From CALGKJ01 sp049322695 (GTDB lineage: Bacteria > Bacillota > Clostridia > Lutisporales > Lutisporaceae), in contig JBMORW010000016.1 of NCBI GenBank assembly GCA_049322695.1, positions 124,001 through 188,000 on the forward strand: a stretch of 64,000 bases of DNA. The letters run 5' to 3'. How positions within the stretch are numbered: position 1 is the first letter of the stretch; every line of letters begins with the position of its first letter. The notes under the pieces were generated by a model. The model did no database searches and was not told where the DNA came from. It was given only the letters and a program-made list of their open reading frames with translations. Below are positions 24,510 to 34,658 of the stretch, one piece after another. Both the position numbers and the translations under genes were made by a program.

Positions 24510-27500
24510 ATGAAGGAATTTGTGCATTTACATGTCCATACGGAATACAGTCTGCTTGACGGAGCAGCCAGAGTGGAAAAGCTGGTGAAAAAAGCAGCCG
24601 AGCTTGGTATGGGCTCATTAGCTATTACCGACCATGGAGTAATGTATGGAGTTGTCGATTTTTATAAGAAAGCAAAGCAGTATAATGTTAAGCCGATAAT
24701 AGGCTGCGAGGTATATGTTGCAACAAGAGCAATGAAGGACAGGGATCCCAAGCTTGATTCAAACCAATATCATCTGGTGCTGCTTGCAAAGGATCAGGAA
24801 GGTTATAACAACCTTATCAAGCTGGTTTCCTATGCATTTACAGATGGTTTTTATTATAAGCCGAGAGTGGATAATGAGCTTTTAAAAAAATATTCCGGTG
24901 GTTTGATTGCGCTTAGTGCATGTCTTGCAGGAGAAGTAGCCACATGCCTGATGAAGAATAATTATGAAGCAGCAAAGGAAGCGGCTGTAAGATACAGGGA
25001 TATATTTGGTCCTGAAAATTTCTACTTAGAGATTCAGGATCATGGTATAAATGAACAAACAATGATAAATCCTGATATAGTGAGACTGTCAAAGGAAACG
25101 GGAATTCCCCTGGTTGCCACCAATGATGTACATTATGTGGAACGGAAGGACAGCAAAGCTCAGGATATACTGCTGTGTATACAAACCGGAAAGAATGTAG
25201 AAGAAGAATCAAGAATGAGGTTTGAGGGTGATGAATTTTATCTGAAATCGCCCGAAGAAATGTACGAACTGTTTAAGTATATTCCTGAAGCAGCTGAGAA
25301 TACAGTAAAAGTTGCTGATATGTGTAATATGGATTTTGTTTTTGGGCAGGTGCATCTTCCGGCTTTTGAAGTACCTGAAGGATTTGACTCTAATTCATAT
25401 ATAAGACATTTATGCTTTGAAGGCTTGTACGATAAATATGCAAAAGTTGACCAGGAGCTTTTGGACAGAGCCGAATATGAGCTTTCTGTCATTACCAGAA
25501 TGGGATATGCAGACTATTATCTTATTGTATGGGATTATGTCAAATTTGCAAAGGATAACGGCATTATGGTTGGTCCGGGCAGAGGTTCAGGTGCTGGCAG
25601 TCTGGTAGCATACTGCCTTGGAATCACAAATATTGATCCCATAAAATATAATCTAATTTTTGAAAGGTTCTTAAATCCTGAGAGAATCAGCATGCCTGAT
25701 TTTGACGTTGATTTCTGCTATGAAAGAAGGCAGGAGGTAATTGATTATGTCAACAGGAAATACGGCAAGGATAGAGTGGCTCAGATAATAACCTTTGGTA
25801 CCATGGCAGCGAGAGCTGCAATAAGGGACGTCGGAAGAGCGTTGAATATTCCATATGCTGATGTTGATATGATAGCAAAAAAGATACCCTTTGAAATAGG
25901 GATGACTATAGAGAGGGCTTTAGAGGTAAATAACGAGCTTAGAAAGCTTTATGAGGAAGATGATGATGTAAGATATCTTGTAGATATGTCCAAAGCAGTT
26001 GAAGGCATGCCAAGACACAGCTCTACACATGCTGCGGGTGTGGTTATATCTAAAATGGCAGTTACGGAGTATGTTCCGCTGCAAATGAATGAGGATGTCA
26101 TTACAACACAGTTTCCTATGGGTACTTTGGAGGAGCTGGGACTTCTCAAAATGGACTTTTTGGGATTGAGAACTCTGACAGTAATCAGAGATACTCTGGA
26201 GTTGATAAAGGATAGGGGAATAGCTGCACCTGATATTGAGAGCCTGAGTTATGACGATCAGAATGTTTATAAAATGATATCAGAGGGTGAAACCTACGGA
26301 GTATTTCAGCTGGAAAGTGCAGGAATGACACAGTTTATGAAGGAGCTGAAGCCAAGCAGTCTGGAGGATATCATAGCAGGTATATCATTGTACAGACCAG
26401 GACCAATGGATCAGATTCCGAGGTATATACAAAACAAAAACAATCCAGAAAAGATTAAATACCTGCACCATAAGCTGGAAGACATACTGCATGTTACTTA
26501 TGGCTGTGTAATATATCAGGAGCAGGTAATGCAGGTTTTCAGGGACCTTGGCGGTTACTCCATGGGAAGATCCGATCTCGTAAGAAGAGCAATGTCCAAA
26601 AAGAAAGCCGATGTTATGGCCAAGGAACGTGAAAATTTCATTAATGGCATAATGGATGACAATGGAAGCATAATTGTACCTGGATGTGTGAGAAACGGCA
26701 TACCGGCAGAAATTGCCAGCAAAATATTCGATGAACTGGCTGAATTTGCAAAATACGGCTTTAATAAATCTCATGCTGCAGCATATGCTATAGTTGCATA
26801 TCAGACTGCATGGCTTAAATATTATTATCCTGTTGAGTTTACAGCAGCGCTTATTACCAGCATAATGGGCAGCAGTAAAAAAGTTGCCGAATATATTCAG
26901 CATGCCAAAAACCTTAATATAGAAGTGCTGCCTCCAAGCATTAATGAAAGCCACATTAGCTTCACAGTTAAGGATAAGAAAATCAGATTTGGCCTGGCTG
27001 CAGTAAAAAACGTTGGTATCAATGCCATTATATCAATAATAAAAGCCAGAAATGAGAAAGGAAACTTTGAGAGCTTGTATGACTTTCTGCAAAAGGTGGA
27101 TATTGGAGTCATTAACAAGCGAACTGTTGAAAGTCTTATTAAATGTGGTGCATTTGACAGCTTTGGAATCTCCAGAAGCAAGATGCTGGCTGCATATGAA
27201 AAGATGATGGACAGTATACAGGAGCAGAAGAAAAGCAATGTCGAGGGCCAACTTTCCTTTTTTGACAACATAGAGGATGAAACGGTAAATGAAGATATTT
27301 ATCCTGAAATTGAAGAGTACCCACAGAACATGCTTTTGGCCATGGAAAAAGAAATGCTTGGATTGTATATCAGCGGACATCCCTTGCAGGAGTTCAAGGA
27401 TGAGCTTGACAGCAGAGTTACCGCTACTACCGCCGACCTCATAAAGGAAAAAGGCGAAGGAGAGGAATTTGTTGAAATAAGTTCCGACATGGATGGAAAA

Positions 27501-27992
27501 AGAGTAGTTATGGGAGGTATTATAGTATCGGTAAAGCAGAAAAGCACCAAAAGCAATAACATGATGGCATTTGCCGAGCTGGAGGATCTGTATGGAGTAA
27601 TCGAACTGATTGTGTTTCCTAAAATATACGAAGCATGTTCACAGGTTCTGCGAGCTGACAATATAGTGCTGGTAGAAGGCCGAGTCAGTCAGAAGGAAGA
27701 AGAGGATGCGAAGATTATTTGTGATAAGATAGCACCCCTTGAGAAAAAACAGGTGGGTAAGCTGTATATTAAGGTGGACACTCAGAAGCAACCTGGTATA
27801 TTGGAGGATGTGAAAAAGCTGCTTTCATACTATAAAGGAAATCAACCTGTTTATGTTGTGGATGAAGCTGGGCGAAAGGACGGAAAACCAAGCATAATGG
27901 TTGCAGATAAGAGCTATTGGGTCAATATTGAGGAAAAGCTGTTACAGGAGCTCAAAAACTTTGTAGGAGAAACATGTGTAGCTGTAAAATGA
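24510..27992 (+). CDS. dnaE: DNA polymerase III subunit alpha, DnaE type
   Basis: This 1160-aa C-family DNA polymerase carries an N-terminal PHP domain (HLHVHTEYSLLDGA, ITDHGVMYG) and the palm with catalytic aspartates (GPGRGSGAGSLVAY, PDFDVDFCYERR). Fingers and helix-hairpin-helix region (RPGPMDQIP, GKNVEEESR upstream) and a C-terminal OB fold (about 1000-1080) follow. In Firmicutes DnaE works beside PolC, extending primers on the lagging strand. The frame is open further upstream, but GAGGGTGG (24497-24504) and the family N-terminus put the start at ATG 24510. Confidence 0.96.
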   Translation: MKEFVHLHVHTEYSLLDGAARVEKLVKKAAELGMGSLAITDHGVMYGVVDFYKKAKQYNVKPIIGCEVYVATRAMKDRDPKLDSNQYHLVLLAKDQEGYNNLIKLVSYAFTDGFYYKPRVDNELLKKYSGGLIALSACLAGEVATCLMKNNYEAAKEAAVRYRDIFGPENFYLEIQDHGINEQTMINPDIVRLSKETGIPLVATNDVHYVERKDSKAQDILLCIQTGKNVEEESRMRFEGDEFYLKSPEEMYELFKYIPEAAENTVKVADMCNMDFVFGQVHLPAFEVPEGFDSNSYIRHLCFEGLYDKYAKVDQELLDRAEYELSVITRMGYADYYLIVWDYVKFAKDNGIMVGPGRGSGAGSLVAYCLGITNIDPIKYNLIFERFLNPERISMPDFDVDFCYERRQEVIDYVNRKYGKDRVAQIITFGTMAARAAIRDVGRALNIPYADVDMIAKKIPFEIGMTIERALEVNNELRKLYEEDDDVRYLVDMSKAVEGMPRHSSTHAAGVVISKMAVTEYVPLQMNEDVITTQFPMGTLEELGLLKMDFLGLRTLTVIRDTLELIKDRGIAAPDIESLSYDDQNVYKMISEGETYGVFQLESAGMTQFMKELKPSSLEDIIAGISLYRPGPMDQIPRYIQNKNNPEKIKYLHHKLEDILHVTYGCVIYQEQVMQVFRDLGGYSMGRSDLVRRAMSKKKADVMAKERENFINGIMDDNGSIIVPGCVRNGIPAEIASKIFDELAEFAKYGFNKSHAAAYAIVAYQTAWLKYYYPVEFTAALITSIMGSSKKVAEYIQHAKNLNIEVLPPSINESHISFTVKDKKIRFGLAAVKNVGINAIISIIKARNEKGNFESLYDFLQKVDIGVINKRTVESLIKCGAFDSFGISRSKMLAAYEKMMDSIQEQKKSNVEGQLSFFDNIEDETVNEDIYPEIEEYPQNMLLAMEKEMLGLYISGHPLQEFKDELDSRVTATTADLIKEKGEGEEFVEISSDMDGKRVVMGGIIVSVKQKSTKSNNMMAFAELEDLYGVIELIVFPKIYEACSQVLRADNIVLVEGRVSQKEEEDAKIICDKIAPLEKKQVGKLYIKVDTQKQPGILEDVKKLLSYYKGNQPVYVVDEAGRKDGKPSIMVADKSYWVNIEEKLLQELKNFVGETCVAVK

Positions 27993-28134
27993 TAAAAAAG
28001 AAACAATATTATGACTTGAAAATAATATGCAATTCAATTAAAATGTTTTAGTAGCAGATGGTTTTACATTATTTAGCAAGCCTGGGTATAGACTGATAAA
28101 ACTCGGCTTGGACCTGTCGAAGGAGGCACAATTG

Positions 28135-28332
28135 ATGTGGACAGTAGTATATCTGGCTAAAAATAAAAAAATGGCAGATAAGGTAAGTGCTCTCATATCT
28201 CAGGAGGGTGTTTTAGTAAAGGTGCAGCCTGTAAATAAAACAACAGATGAGGATGAAGGGTATTTTGAAGTTCTTGTGCCTGAAGCTGAAGTTGAAGAAG
28301 CTCATAGTATATTATATGAGCTTGGCTTATAA
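28135..28332 (+). CDS. Small conserved protein, DUF2007-like
   Basis: This 65-aa protein (starts MWTVVYLAKN, ends with an acidic EVEEAHSILYELGL helix) has a ferredoxin-like beta-alpha-beta pattern. It resembles small clostridial proteins found between dnaE and pfkA that are sometimes labelled glutamate decarboxylase without biochemical support; DUF2007-type signal-transducing proteins are a better structural match. AGGAGG at 28121-28126 selects ATG 28135. The function is unknown. Confidence 0.72.
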   Translation: MWTVVYLAKNKKMADKVSALISQEGVLVKVQPVNKTTDEDEGYFEVLVPEAEVEEAHSILYELGL

Positions 28333-28340
28333 TATAAAAT

Positions 28341-28370
28341 GTCAGGCACAGCAGGATTGCTGTGTCTGAC
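28341..28370 (+). terminator. Strong hairpin after the small conserved gene
   Basis: GTCAGGCACAGCA (28341-28353) pairs with TGCTGTGTCTGAC (28358-28370) around GGAT with one G-T wobble. There is no T-run directly after, so it may act as an mRNA 3' stabiliser rather than a terminator. Confidence 0.5.
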
Positions 28371-28425
28371 GTCTGAAGCAAATGAGCAGTTTCAGCTTAT
28401 TCGACGCTGTAAAAAATAACACTTA

Positions 28426-28462
28426 GCACTACACCCCTTTAATGGGGAAGTGTTTTATTTTT
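28426..28462 (+). terminator. Terminator-like hairpin upstream of pfkA
   Basis: CACT...CCCC pairs with GGGG...AGTG around TTTAAT, then TTTTATTTTT. It separates the small gene from pfkA. Confidence 0.6.
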
Positions 28463-28509
28463 AATGATGCGGGACTATATCGGTCCTAGCGGGACGTTGG
28501 GAGGATTAT

Positions 28510-29481
28510 ATGAAAAACATAGCTGTTTTAACAAGCGGGGGAGATGCTCCCGGAATGAATGCAGCGATCAGGGCAGTGGTCAGAACATCCATAAACAAGG
28601 GGCTTAATGTGTATGGCATACAAAAGGGCTATAATGGTTTGATACGAGGCGATATTATTGAAATGAATATGGCATCGGTAGCTGATATCATTCAGAGAGG
28701 CGGAACAATACTGCGTACTGCACGCAGCGAGGAATTCAAGACTGAAGAAGGTAGAAAAAAGGCATTTAATGTAGCAAAGGTATTTAATATTCACGGTATT
28801 GTTGTCATAGGCGGTGACGGCTCTTTTATGGGTGCCAGTAAGCTTACGGAAATGGGTATTGCTTGTATAGGAGTTCCGGGAACCATTGATAATGATCTGG
28901 CTTATACTGATTATACAGTTGGCTTTGACACTGCAGTAAACAATGTTCTGGATGCCATTAACAAGATTAGGGATACCAGCACCTCTCATGAAAGAGTAAG
29001 CATAATTGAAGTTATGGGGAGGAATGCAGGTGATATTGCTCTTTATGCCGGATTGGCGGGGGGAGCGGAAAGTATTATTGTACCAGAGGTTGAGTACAAT
29101 ATAGATGATATTTGCAAGAAGCTAATACTTGGAAGAAACAGAGGTAAGCTGCACAGTATAATAATACTGGCTGAAGGAGCAGGTGATGCAAAGGAGCTAG
29201 AAACTCTCATTAGGGAAAGAGTTGACATGGATGTACGTGCTTCCATATTGGGATACATACAAAGAGGCGGTAACACATCTGCCTTTGACAGGATACTTGC
29301 CAGCAGGCTTGGGGCAAAAGCTGTTGAGCTGCTGATTGAAGGTAAGGCAGGTAGAGTCGTTGGAATCAGAGATAACAAAATAATAGATATGGAAATCAAT
29401 GAAGCGCTTTCCATGAAGAAAAAATTTGATTATGAGTTGTATGAGCTTGCCAATATTCTGTCAAACAGGGACGAAGTATAG
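28510..29481 (+). CDS. pfkA: ATP-dependent 6-phosphofructokinase
   Basis: This 323-aa group A phosphofructokinase converts fructose-6-phosphate to the 1,6-bisphosphate. Phosphate-binding SGGDAPGMNA (9-18) and GGDGS (101-105) are visible, and catalytic D127 lies in PGTIDND (123-129). Gly at 104 and Gly at 124 are the residues of ATP-using enzymes. GGGAGG precedes the ATG. A PPi-type homologue and pyk follow, so the lower glycolytic genes are clustered. Confidence 0.96.
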   Translation: MKNIAVLTSGGDAPGMNAAIRAVVRTSINKGLNVYGIQKGYNGLIRGDIIEMNMASVADIIQRGGTILRTARSEEFKTEEGRKKAFNVAKVFNIHGIVVIGGDGSFMGASKLTEMGIACIGVPGTIDNDLAYTDYTVGFDTAVNNVLDAINKIRDTSTSHERVSIIEVMGRNAGDIALYAGLAGGAESIIVPEVEYNIDDICKKLILGRNRGKLHSIIILAEGAGDAKELETLIRERVDMDVRASILGYIQRGGNTSAFDRILASRLGAKAVELLIEGKAGRVVGIRDNKIIDMEINEALSMKKKFDYELYELANILSNRDEV

Positions 29482-29755
29482 CATCTCTGCATATTTCATA
29501 GGTATTAAGGCTGTGAAAAGTATAATAGTATTACAGCTTACATGCTCTAAAGCTAGAAGTAAACTTATACCTGGAGTTTGCATGGTATGCATGAGAAGTA
29601 ACCTGAAACTTGAACAATGAAGTTTTTTCTCTATATATGCATATATGTATGAAAATGCTATAATAGGTACAAAATATTATTTCATGTATTTAACTATAAT
29701 TTTATATTTATATAAAGTTTTCAAATTATAATATTTATAAAGGAGAGATATGATA
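29482..29755. other. Intergenic gap between pfkA and pfp
   Basis: This AT-rich, non-coding stretch holds TATATGCATATATGTATG-like runs. I see no convincing promoter, hairpin or gene; a short ORF reaching in from the pfkA end lacks a ribosome site. Confidence 0.5.
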
Positions 29756-31024
29756 ATGACATTAAAAGGCAATTGTTTGGTAGCACAATCAGGGGGACCT
29801 ACATCTGTAATAAATGCCAGTGCTTGCGGTGTTATACAGGAGGCTTTCAGAACAGGTGAAATCAATGAGGTATATGCAGGACTTAACGGTATAGCAGGCG
29901 TATTGAATGAGGAAATATTCCTGTTGAACAATGAGCACCCTGAGGAAATAGAGCTTCTTAAGGTAACTCCTGCATCTGCTCTTGGCTCCTGCAGATACAA
30001 GCTGAAATCAATAGAAGACGGTGAGAAGGACTACAGAAGAATCATAGACGTATTTGAAGCCTATAACATAAGATATTTCTTTTACATAGGCGGAAATGAT
30101 TCTATGGATACCGCCAACAAGGTTAGCCAGTATGCCCAACGTGTAGGCTATGACCTGAAGTCCATCGGAGTTCCCAAAACCATAGATAATGACCTGCCAA
30201 TAATAGACCATACACCCGGTTTTGGCAGTGCTGCAAAATTCATAGCAACATCCATGAAGGAAGTAGGGCTTGATGCCAGAGTATACAACTACCCTACAGT
30301 GACTATATGTGAAATAATGGGCAGAAATGCAGGCTGGCTTACAGCTTCCTCGGCTTTGGCCAAAGAATTTGAAGATGATGCCCCTCACTATATATATCTG
30401 CCTGAAATACCATTCTCCTTTGAAAAGTTCGATAAGGATGTAAGAGCAGCAATTGATAAGTATAATTACTGTGTAATAGCTTTTTCAGAGGGCATAAAGA
30501 CAGAGGATGGAAGGTACATATCTGAAATGTCCGATCCAAATGCCATTAAGGATGCTTTCGGTCACGTGCAGTTGGGTGGTGCTTGTGAGGTGCTGCAGTC
30601 TTATGTACAAAGAAATATATGCAAAAAGGTAAGAACCGTTAACTTCAGCACTATACAGAGAAGTGCTGCGCATTGGGCATCACTGACTGATAATGAAGAA
30701 GCATACCTGTGCGGTCAGATGGCAGTACGTTATGCAGTAGAGGGACACACAGGAAAGATGGTGGGAATGATAAGGGAAAAATCTCCTCAGTACAGCTGCA
30801 TAACACAGCTTATTGACTTAGAAGATGTTGCAAATCAGGAAAAGAAGATACCGAGGGAATGGATAAATGAGGAAGGCAACTTCGTAAAAAAAGAGGCAAT
30901 TGAATATATAAAACCGTTAATAATGGGTGAAGTAAAGCTACGGATGGAAAATGGCATTCCAAGGTATGCAAGATTGGAAAAGAAGCTTGTAAGTAAGAAG
31001 CTTGAGGTTTGGAACGTTAAATAG
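29756..31024 (+). CDS. pfp: Pyrophosphate-type 6-phosphofructokinase
   Basis: This 422-aa phosphofructokinase is of the long group. It has QSGGPTSVIN at 11-20, GGNDS at 112-116 and PKTIDND at 140-146. Asp115 and Lys141 replace the two glycines of ATP-type enzymes, the classic signature of pyrophosphate as phosphoryl donor, which makes the step reversible. AAGGAGAG (29740-29747) is spaced better for ATG 29756 than for ATG 29750. It lies 46 bp upstream of pyk. Confidence 0.9.
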   Translation: MTLKGNCLVAQSGGPTSVINASACGVIQEAFRTGEINEVYAGLNGIAGVLNEEIFLLNNEHPEEIELLKVTPASALGSCRYKLKSIEDGEKDYRRIIDVFEAYNIRYFFYIGGNDSMDTANKVSQYAQRVGYDLKSIGVPKTIDNDLPIIDHTPGFGSAAKFIATSMKEVGLDARVYNYPTVTICEIMGRNAGWLTASSALAKEFEDDAPHYIYLPEIPFSFEKFDKDVRAAIDKYNYCVIAFSEGIKTEDGRYISEMSDPNAIKDAFGHVQLGGACEVLQSYVQRNICKKVRTVNFSTIQRSAAHWASLTDNEEAYLCGQMAVRYAVEGHTGKMVGMIREKSPQYSCITQLIDLEDVANQEKKIPREWINEEGNFVKKEAIEYIKPLIMGEVKLRMENGIPRYARLEKKLVSKKLEVWNVK

Positions 31025-31070
31025 ACTAGTGCGTTTTAACTATAAATCTATATAAGATGGGAGGGATTCA

Positions 31071-32825
31071 ATGAGAAAAACAAAAATTGTATGTACAATA
31101 GGACCTGTAACGGAGAATGAAGAAATGATAACCAAGCTTGTCAATGCAGGAATGAATGTGGCGAGACTGAACTTTTCTCACGGGGATCATGAGGAGCATA
31201 AAAGAAGGATTGACCTTATTAAGAAGGTTAGAGAGAAGCTGAATAAGCCGGTGGCTATAATGCTTGATACCAAGGGACCTGAGGTTAGGCTCGGAAGGTT
31301 TACAGATGGAAAAACCGAGCTGTGCAATGGACAGTGCTTCACATTAACCACCAGGGAGCTTATGGGTGACAATACCATATGTAGTATAACCTATAAGGAT
31401 TTGCCTAAAGAAATAAGAGTCGGAAGCCGCATACTGATAGCCGACGGGCTAATAGAGCTTAAGGCAGTGGAAAAGAATGAATGCGACGTTATCTGTGAGG
31501 TTATAAACGGAGGTCCGCTAAGCGATAAGAAGAATGTCAATATACCGGGCGCTACTTCAAAGCTCCCTGCCATAACTGAAAAGGACATAAGCGATTTAAT
31601 TTTCGGTATAGAAAATGAAGTGGACTTTATAGCTGCTTCCTTTATAAGAAAAGCATCAGATGTTTTGGAAATAAGAAGAATACTTGAAGAAAACAAGGGA
31701 GATTTCATACAGATAATATCAAAAATAGAAAACCAGGAAGGCGTAGACAACATCGAGGAGATTTTGAAGGTTTCTGACGGATTGATGGTTGCAAGAGGAG
31801 ACCTGGGAGTCGAGCTTCCAGCAGAAGAAATACCCCTAACTCAAAAGAAGCTTATAAAGCTTGCAAATGATATGGGCAAACCGGTAATTACAGCTACTCA
31901 GATGCTGGACTCAATGATTCGCAATCCCAGACCGACAAGAGCTGAGGTAACGGATATTGCGAATTCCATATTGGACGGCACTGATGCAATTATGCTTTCC
32001 GGTGAAACGGCAGCAGGTAAATATCCTATTGAGTCTATCACAATGATGTCTACCATAGCTGAAAGAATTGAAAAATCACTTGACTATAACAGTATTGGTA
32101 CGAAGCTGTCTGATATAGGAGAAATAACCGTAGCAAATGCAGTAAGCCATGCTTCCTGTACAGCTTCAATGGATTTAGGAGCTGCGGCAATTATAACACC
32201 GACCCAATCAGGCTCCACACCCAGAATGATAGCAAAATTCAGGCCTAAGGCTCCGATTATTGCGGCTGTAACAGAGGAACGCATAAGAAGAAGATTATGC
32301 CTCAGCTTTGGAGTATATGGTATTGTAATACCTGAAAGCGAAAATACCGATGAACTCATTGATTTATCGGTAAATGAAGCTATTTCACAGAAGTATATAA
32401 AGAGCGGAGATTTGGTAGTAATAACTGCCGGAGTTCCTACAGGCGTAGCCGGAACCACAAACCTTATAAAGGTACATATAGTGGGAGAAGTGATTGCAAG
32501 AGGTATGGGGGTTGGTACACAGTCATTGTCAGGCAGGATATGCATCATACAGGATCCGGCAAAGGACAGCGATAAGCTGCAAAGCGGAGATATCATGGTT
32601 ATTGAGACTACAGACAAGGATACCGTTCCGTTAATGGAAAAGGCTGCAGGTTTCATAGTGGAAGAAGGGGGTATAACCTCTCATGCGGCTGTTGTGGCAC
32701 TGGTACTCGGAAAGCCTGTAATAGTAGGTGTCAAGTATGCCGCAAGCATTCTGAAGGATGGCCAGACAGTAACCATGGATACAGCCCACGGACTGGTATA
32801 TAACGGAGTAACCAGAGTATTATAG
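31071..32825 (+). CDS. pyk: Pyruvate kinase with C-terminal PEP-utiliser domain
   Basis: Pyruvate kinase transfers phosphate from PEP to ADP. The 584-aa protein is longer than the 470-aa core because of a C-terminal PEP-utilising swivel domain (about 480-584), common in Bacillus and clostridial enzymes, with GGITSHAA. Core motifs are NFSHG, LDTKGPEVR, ISKIEN, MVARGDLGVE and TATQMLDSM. GGGAGGG precedes the ATG. It completes the pfkA-pfp-pyk block. Confidence 0.96.
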   Translation: MRKTKIVCTIGPVTENEEMITKLVNAGMNVARLNFSHGDHEEHKRRIDLIKKVREKLNKPVAIMLDTKGPEVRLGRFTDGKTELCNGQCFTLTTRELMGDNTICSITYKDLPKEIRVGSRILIADGLIELKAVEKNECDVICEVINGGPLSDKKNVNIPGATSKLPAITEKDISDLIFGIENEVDFIAASFIRKASDVLEIRRILEENKGDFIQIISKIENQEGVDNIEEILKVSDGLMVARGDLGVELPAEEIPLTQKKLIKLANDMGKPVITATQMLDSMIRNPRPTRAEVTDIANSILDGTDAIMLSGETAAGKYPIESITMMSTIAERIEKSLDYNSIGTKLSDIGEITVANAVSHASCTASMDLGAAAIITPTQSGSTPRMIAKFRPKAPIIAAVTEERIRRRLCLSFGVYGIVIPESENTDELIDLSVNEAISQKYIKSGDLVVITAGVPTGVAGTTNLIKVHIVGEVIARGMGVGTQSLSGRICIIQDPAKDSDKLQSGDIMVIETTDKDTVPLMEKAAGFIVEEGGITSHAAVVALVLGKPVIVGVKYAASILKDGQTVTMDTAHGLVYNGVTRVL

Positions 32826-32843
32826 CTTTATTCGGAGGAGTAG

Positions 32844-33257
32844 ATGAATTTCAGTGAAAGTAAAATCAGAGTCAGATATGCGGAAACAGATCAGATGGGA
32901 GTAGTATACCATGCGAATTACTATATCTGGTTTGAGGTTGCTAGAGCTGACTTTCTGAGAAAGTTCGGAATGACATACAAGGATATGGAAAAGCAGGGGG
33001 TTGTTATGCCTGTAATAGAAACCAGCTGCAGATACAAGCTGCCTGCTATGTACGATGATATGCTGACAGTTAAGGCAGTTATCAAGGAGCTGGGCCTTGC
33101 GAGAATGGTATTTCATTACAGAGTAACAAGAGATGAAGATGGACAGCTTCTTGCTGAAGGAGAAACCCATCATGCTTTTACAAACAGCGAAAAAAAGCCG
33201 GTCAATATGAAAAAGGTTAAGCCAGAGCTGTATGAGCTTTTTAAGAGGATAACCTGA
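32844..33257 (+). CDS. Acyl-CoA thioesterase, 4HBT/YbgC family
   Basis: This 137-aa hotdog-fold thioesterase has the 4HBT signature YAETDQMGVVYHANYYIWFE with the catalytic Asp at position 16. Members hydrolyse short or aromatic acyl-CoAs, or acyl-ACPs. It lies 18 bp after pyk behind CGGAGGAG and is probably co-transcribed; the physiological link to pyk is unclear. Confidence 0.9.
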   Translation: MNFSESKIRVRYAETDQMGVVYHANYYIWFEVARADFLRKFGMTYKDMEKQGVVMPVIETSCRYKLPAMYDDMLTVKAVIKELGLARMVFHYRVTRDEDGQLLAEGETHHAFTNSEKKPVNMKKVKPELYELFKRIT

Positions 33258-33383
33258 TATAGCTTCAGATGCCAGGTATCGAGCCGAAGCATCCTGAGGT
33301 TATCATTGTATGATAGTTTATAAAATATTTGTATATTTGAGGTAAAGTTGGCAATAATTAATAAAAAAGGTAACTGATCATTT

Positions 33384-33408
33384 GCACCCGAAAGGGTGCG
33401 CTTTTTTT
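33384..33408 (+). terminator. Intrinsic terminator
   Basis: GCACCC (33384-33389), tetraloop GAAA, GGGTGC (33394-33399), then GCTTTTTTT. Confidence 0.92.
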
Positions 33409-33417
33409 GCTTTTCTA

Positions 33418-33446
33418 TTGATATAGTCTGCCAATAAAGCTATAAT
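33418..33446 (+). promoter_or_regulatory. Sigma-A-type promoter for the aminopeptidase
   Basis: TTGATA (33418-33423), a 17-bp spacer and TATAAT (33441-33446) lie 65 bp before the aminopeptidase start and just after a terminator. Confidence 0.78.
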
Positions 33447-33511
33447 CAAATTAGGTGTTTAGTCGTATATAAAATTTCATGTTCGTAAAATATACTAGGG
33501 GAGTGGTGTTA

Positions 33512-34576
33512 ATGAAGGATTTAAGAATTGAAAATCTGGCGGAGGTACTGCTGGAGCATTCGCTTCAAATTAAGAAGGGGGAAAACCTTGTAATAAGATC
33601 CAGTATCCTGGGTAAGCCTCTTTTCGACGCAGTATACAGAAAAGCTGTACTAAAGGGTGCAAATGTGTTTGTACATACATTATTCAGCAATCACACAAAG
33701 TTTTTCATGGAAAATGCAAGTGAGGAGCAAATGAATAACGTGTATAGTCTTTTTGAGGGTGCTTATGAAAAATGTGATGCTTTTCTTGCAATAGATGCTC
33801 CTGATAATGTAAAGAATCTTACCAATGTACCTTCACAAAAAAACATGGAATACAATAAAAATATGAATCCCATAATAAAAAAGGTCACGCAGAAGAAATG
33901 GGTTATAACCAACTATCCTACAGATGCATTTGCACAGGAAGCAGGCATGTCCCTGGAGGAATATGAGGATTTCTTGTTTAATGCCGCATTGGTAGATTAT
34001 AGTAAAATGGACGAGGACATGAATAATGTACTTGATATATTTGATAAAGCCAATACAATAAGAATAACGGGCAGAGACACTGACCTTACCTTCAGTATAG
34101 AAGGCAGGAAGGGTATAAAGTGCAGCGGACAAAACAACGTTCCGGACGGTGAGGTTTATTATGCGCCTGTTACTAACTCAGCAAACGGATACATATACTA
34201 TGAGTTCCCTCTTATGAGATATGGTACTCAGGTAGATGGGGCAAGACTGGAGTTTAAGGATGGAAAAATAGTAAATGCAAAGGCTGAAAAGAACGAGGAG
34301 TTTCTGAATAAGATATTGGATACCGATGAAGGCGCAAGATATCTTGGTGAATTTGGAATCGGCCTTAACTATGGTATTAAGAAGTTCATAAAGAACATAC
34401 TGTTTGATGAAAAAATTGGAGGTACTATTCATCTGGCAGCAGGTAACGCATATGAGGGCTCCGGCGGAGACAACAAATCAGCAGTGCACTGGGATATGAT
34501 AAAGGAGCTGAGGGACTGCGGAGAAATATATGCTGACGGTAAGCTGGTAATGAAGAATGGGGTATATATTAAATAA
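33512..34576 (+). CDS. Aminopeptidase, M29 family (AmpS/PepS-like)
   Basis: This 354-aa M29 metallopeptidase removes N-terminal residues from peptides and uses two divalent metal ions. Recognisable blocks are LAEVLLEHSLQIKKGENL, the FSIEGR segment, NVPDGEVYYAPV with a metal-binding Glu, and the C-terminal HLAAGNAYEGSGGDN...SAVHWDMI that supplies ligand histidines and an aspartate. AGGGGAG before ATG 33512 decides the start over an upstream in-frame ATG. It has its own promoter and terminator. Confidence 0.92.
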   Translation: MKDLRIENLAEVLLEHSLQIKKGENLVIRSSILGKPLFDAVYRKAVLKGANVFVHTLFSNHTKFFMENASEEQMNNVYSLFEGAYEKCDAFLAIDAPDNVKNLTNVPSQKNMEYNKNMNPIIKKVTQKKWVITNYPTDAFAQEAGMSLEEYEDFLFNAALVDYSKMDEDMNNVLDIFDKANTIRITGRDTDLTFSIEGRKGIKCSGQNNVPDGEVYYAPVTNSANGYIYYEFPLMRYGTQVDGARLEFKDGKIVNAKAEKNEEFLNKILDTDEGARYLGEFGIGLNYGIKKFIKNILFDEKIGGTIHLAAGNAYEGSGGDNKSAVHWDMIKELRDCGEIYADGKLVMKNGVYIK

Positions 34577-34658
34577 ACTTTGGAAATGTTTTAGGGTCAG
34601 CTACTAACTGTTAACTGCTAACCTTAAGTTGGCAGGGGACGGTGTAAAGGGTTTATAT

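Noticed and set aside
26385..26954. 189-codon minus-strand ORF within dnaE
   Set aside because: Antisense to essential polymerase sequence, with no ribosome site.
28381..28509. Riboswitch upstream of pfkA
   Set aside because: Only a simple terminator-like hairpin is visible; no conserved aptamer core.
29426..29620. 64-codon ORF after pfkA
   Set aside because: It overlaps the pfkA 3' end, lacks a ribosome site and has no family resemblance.
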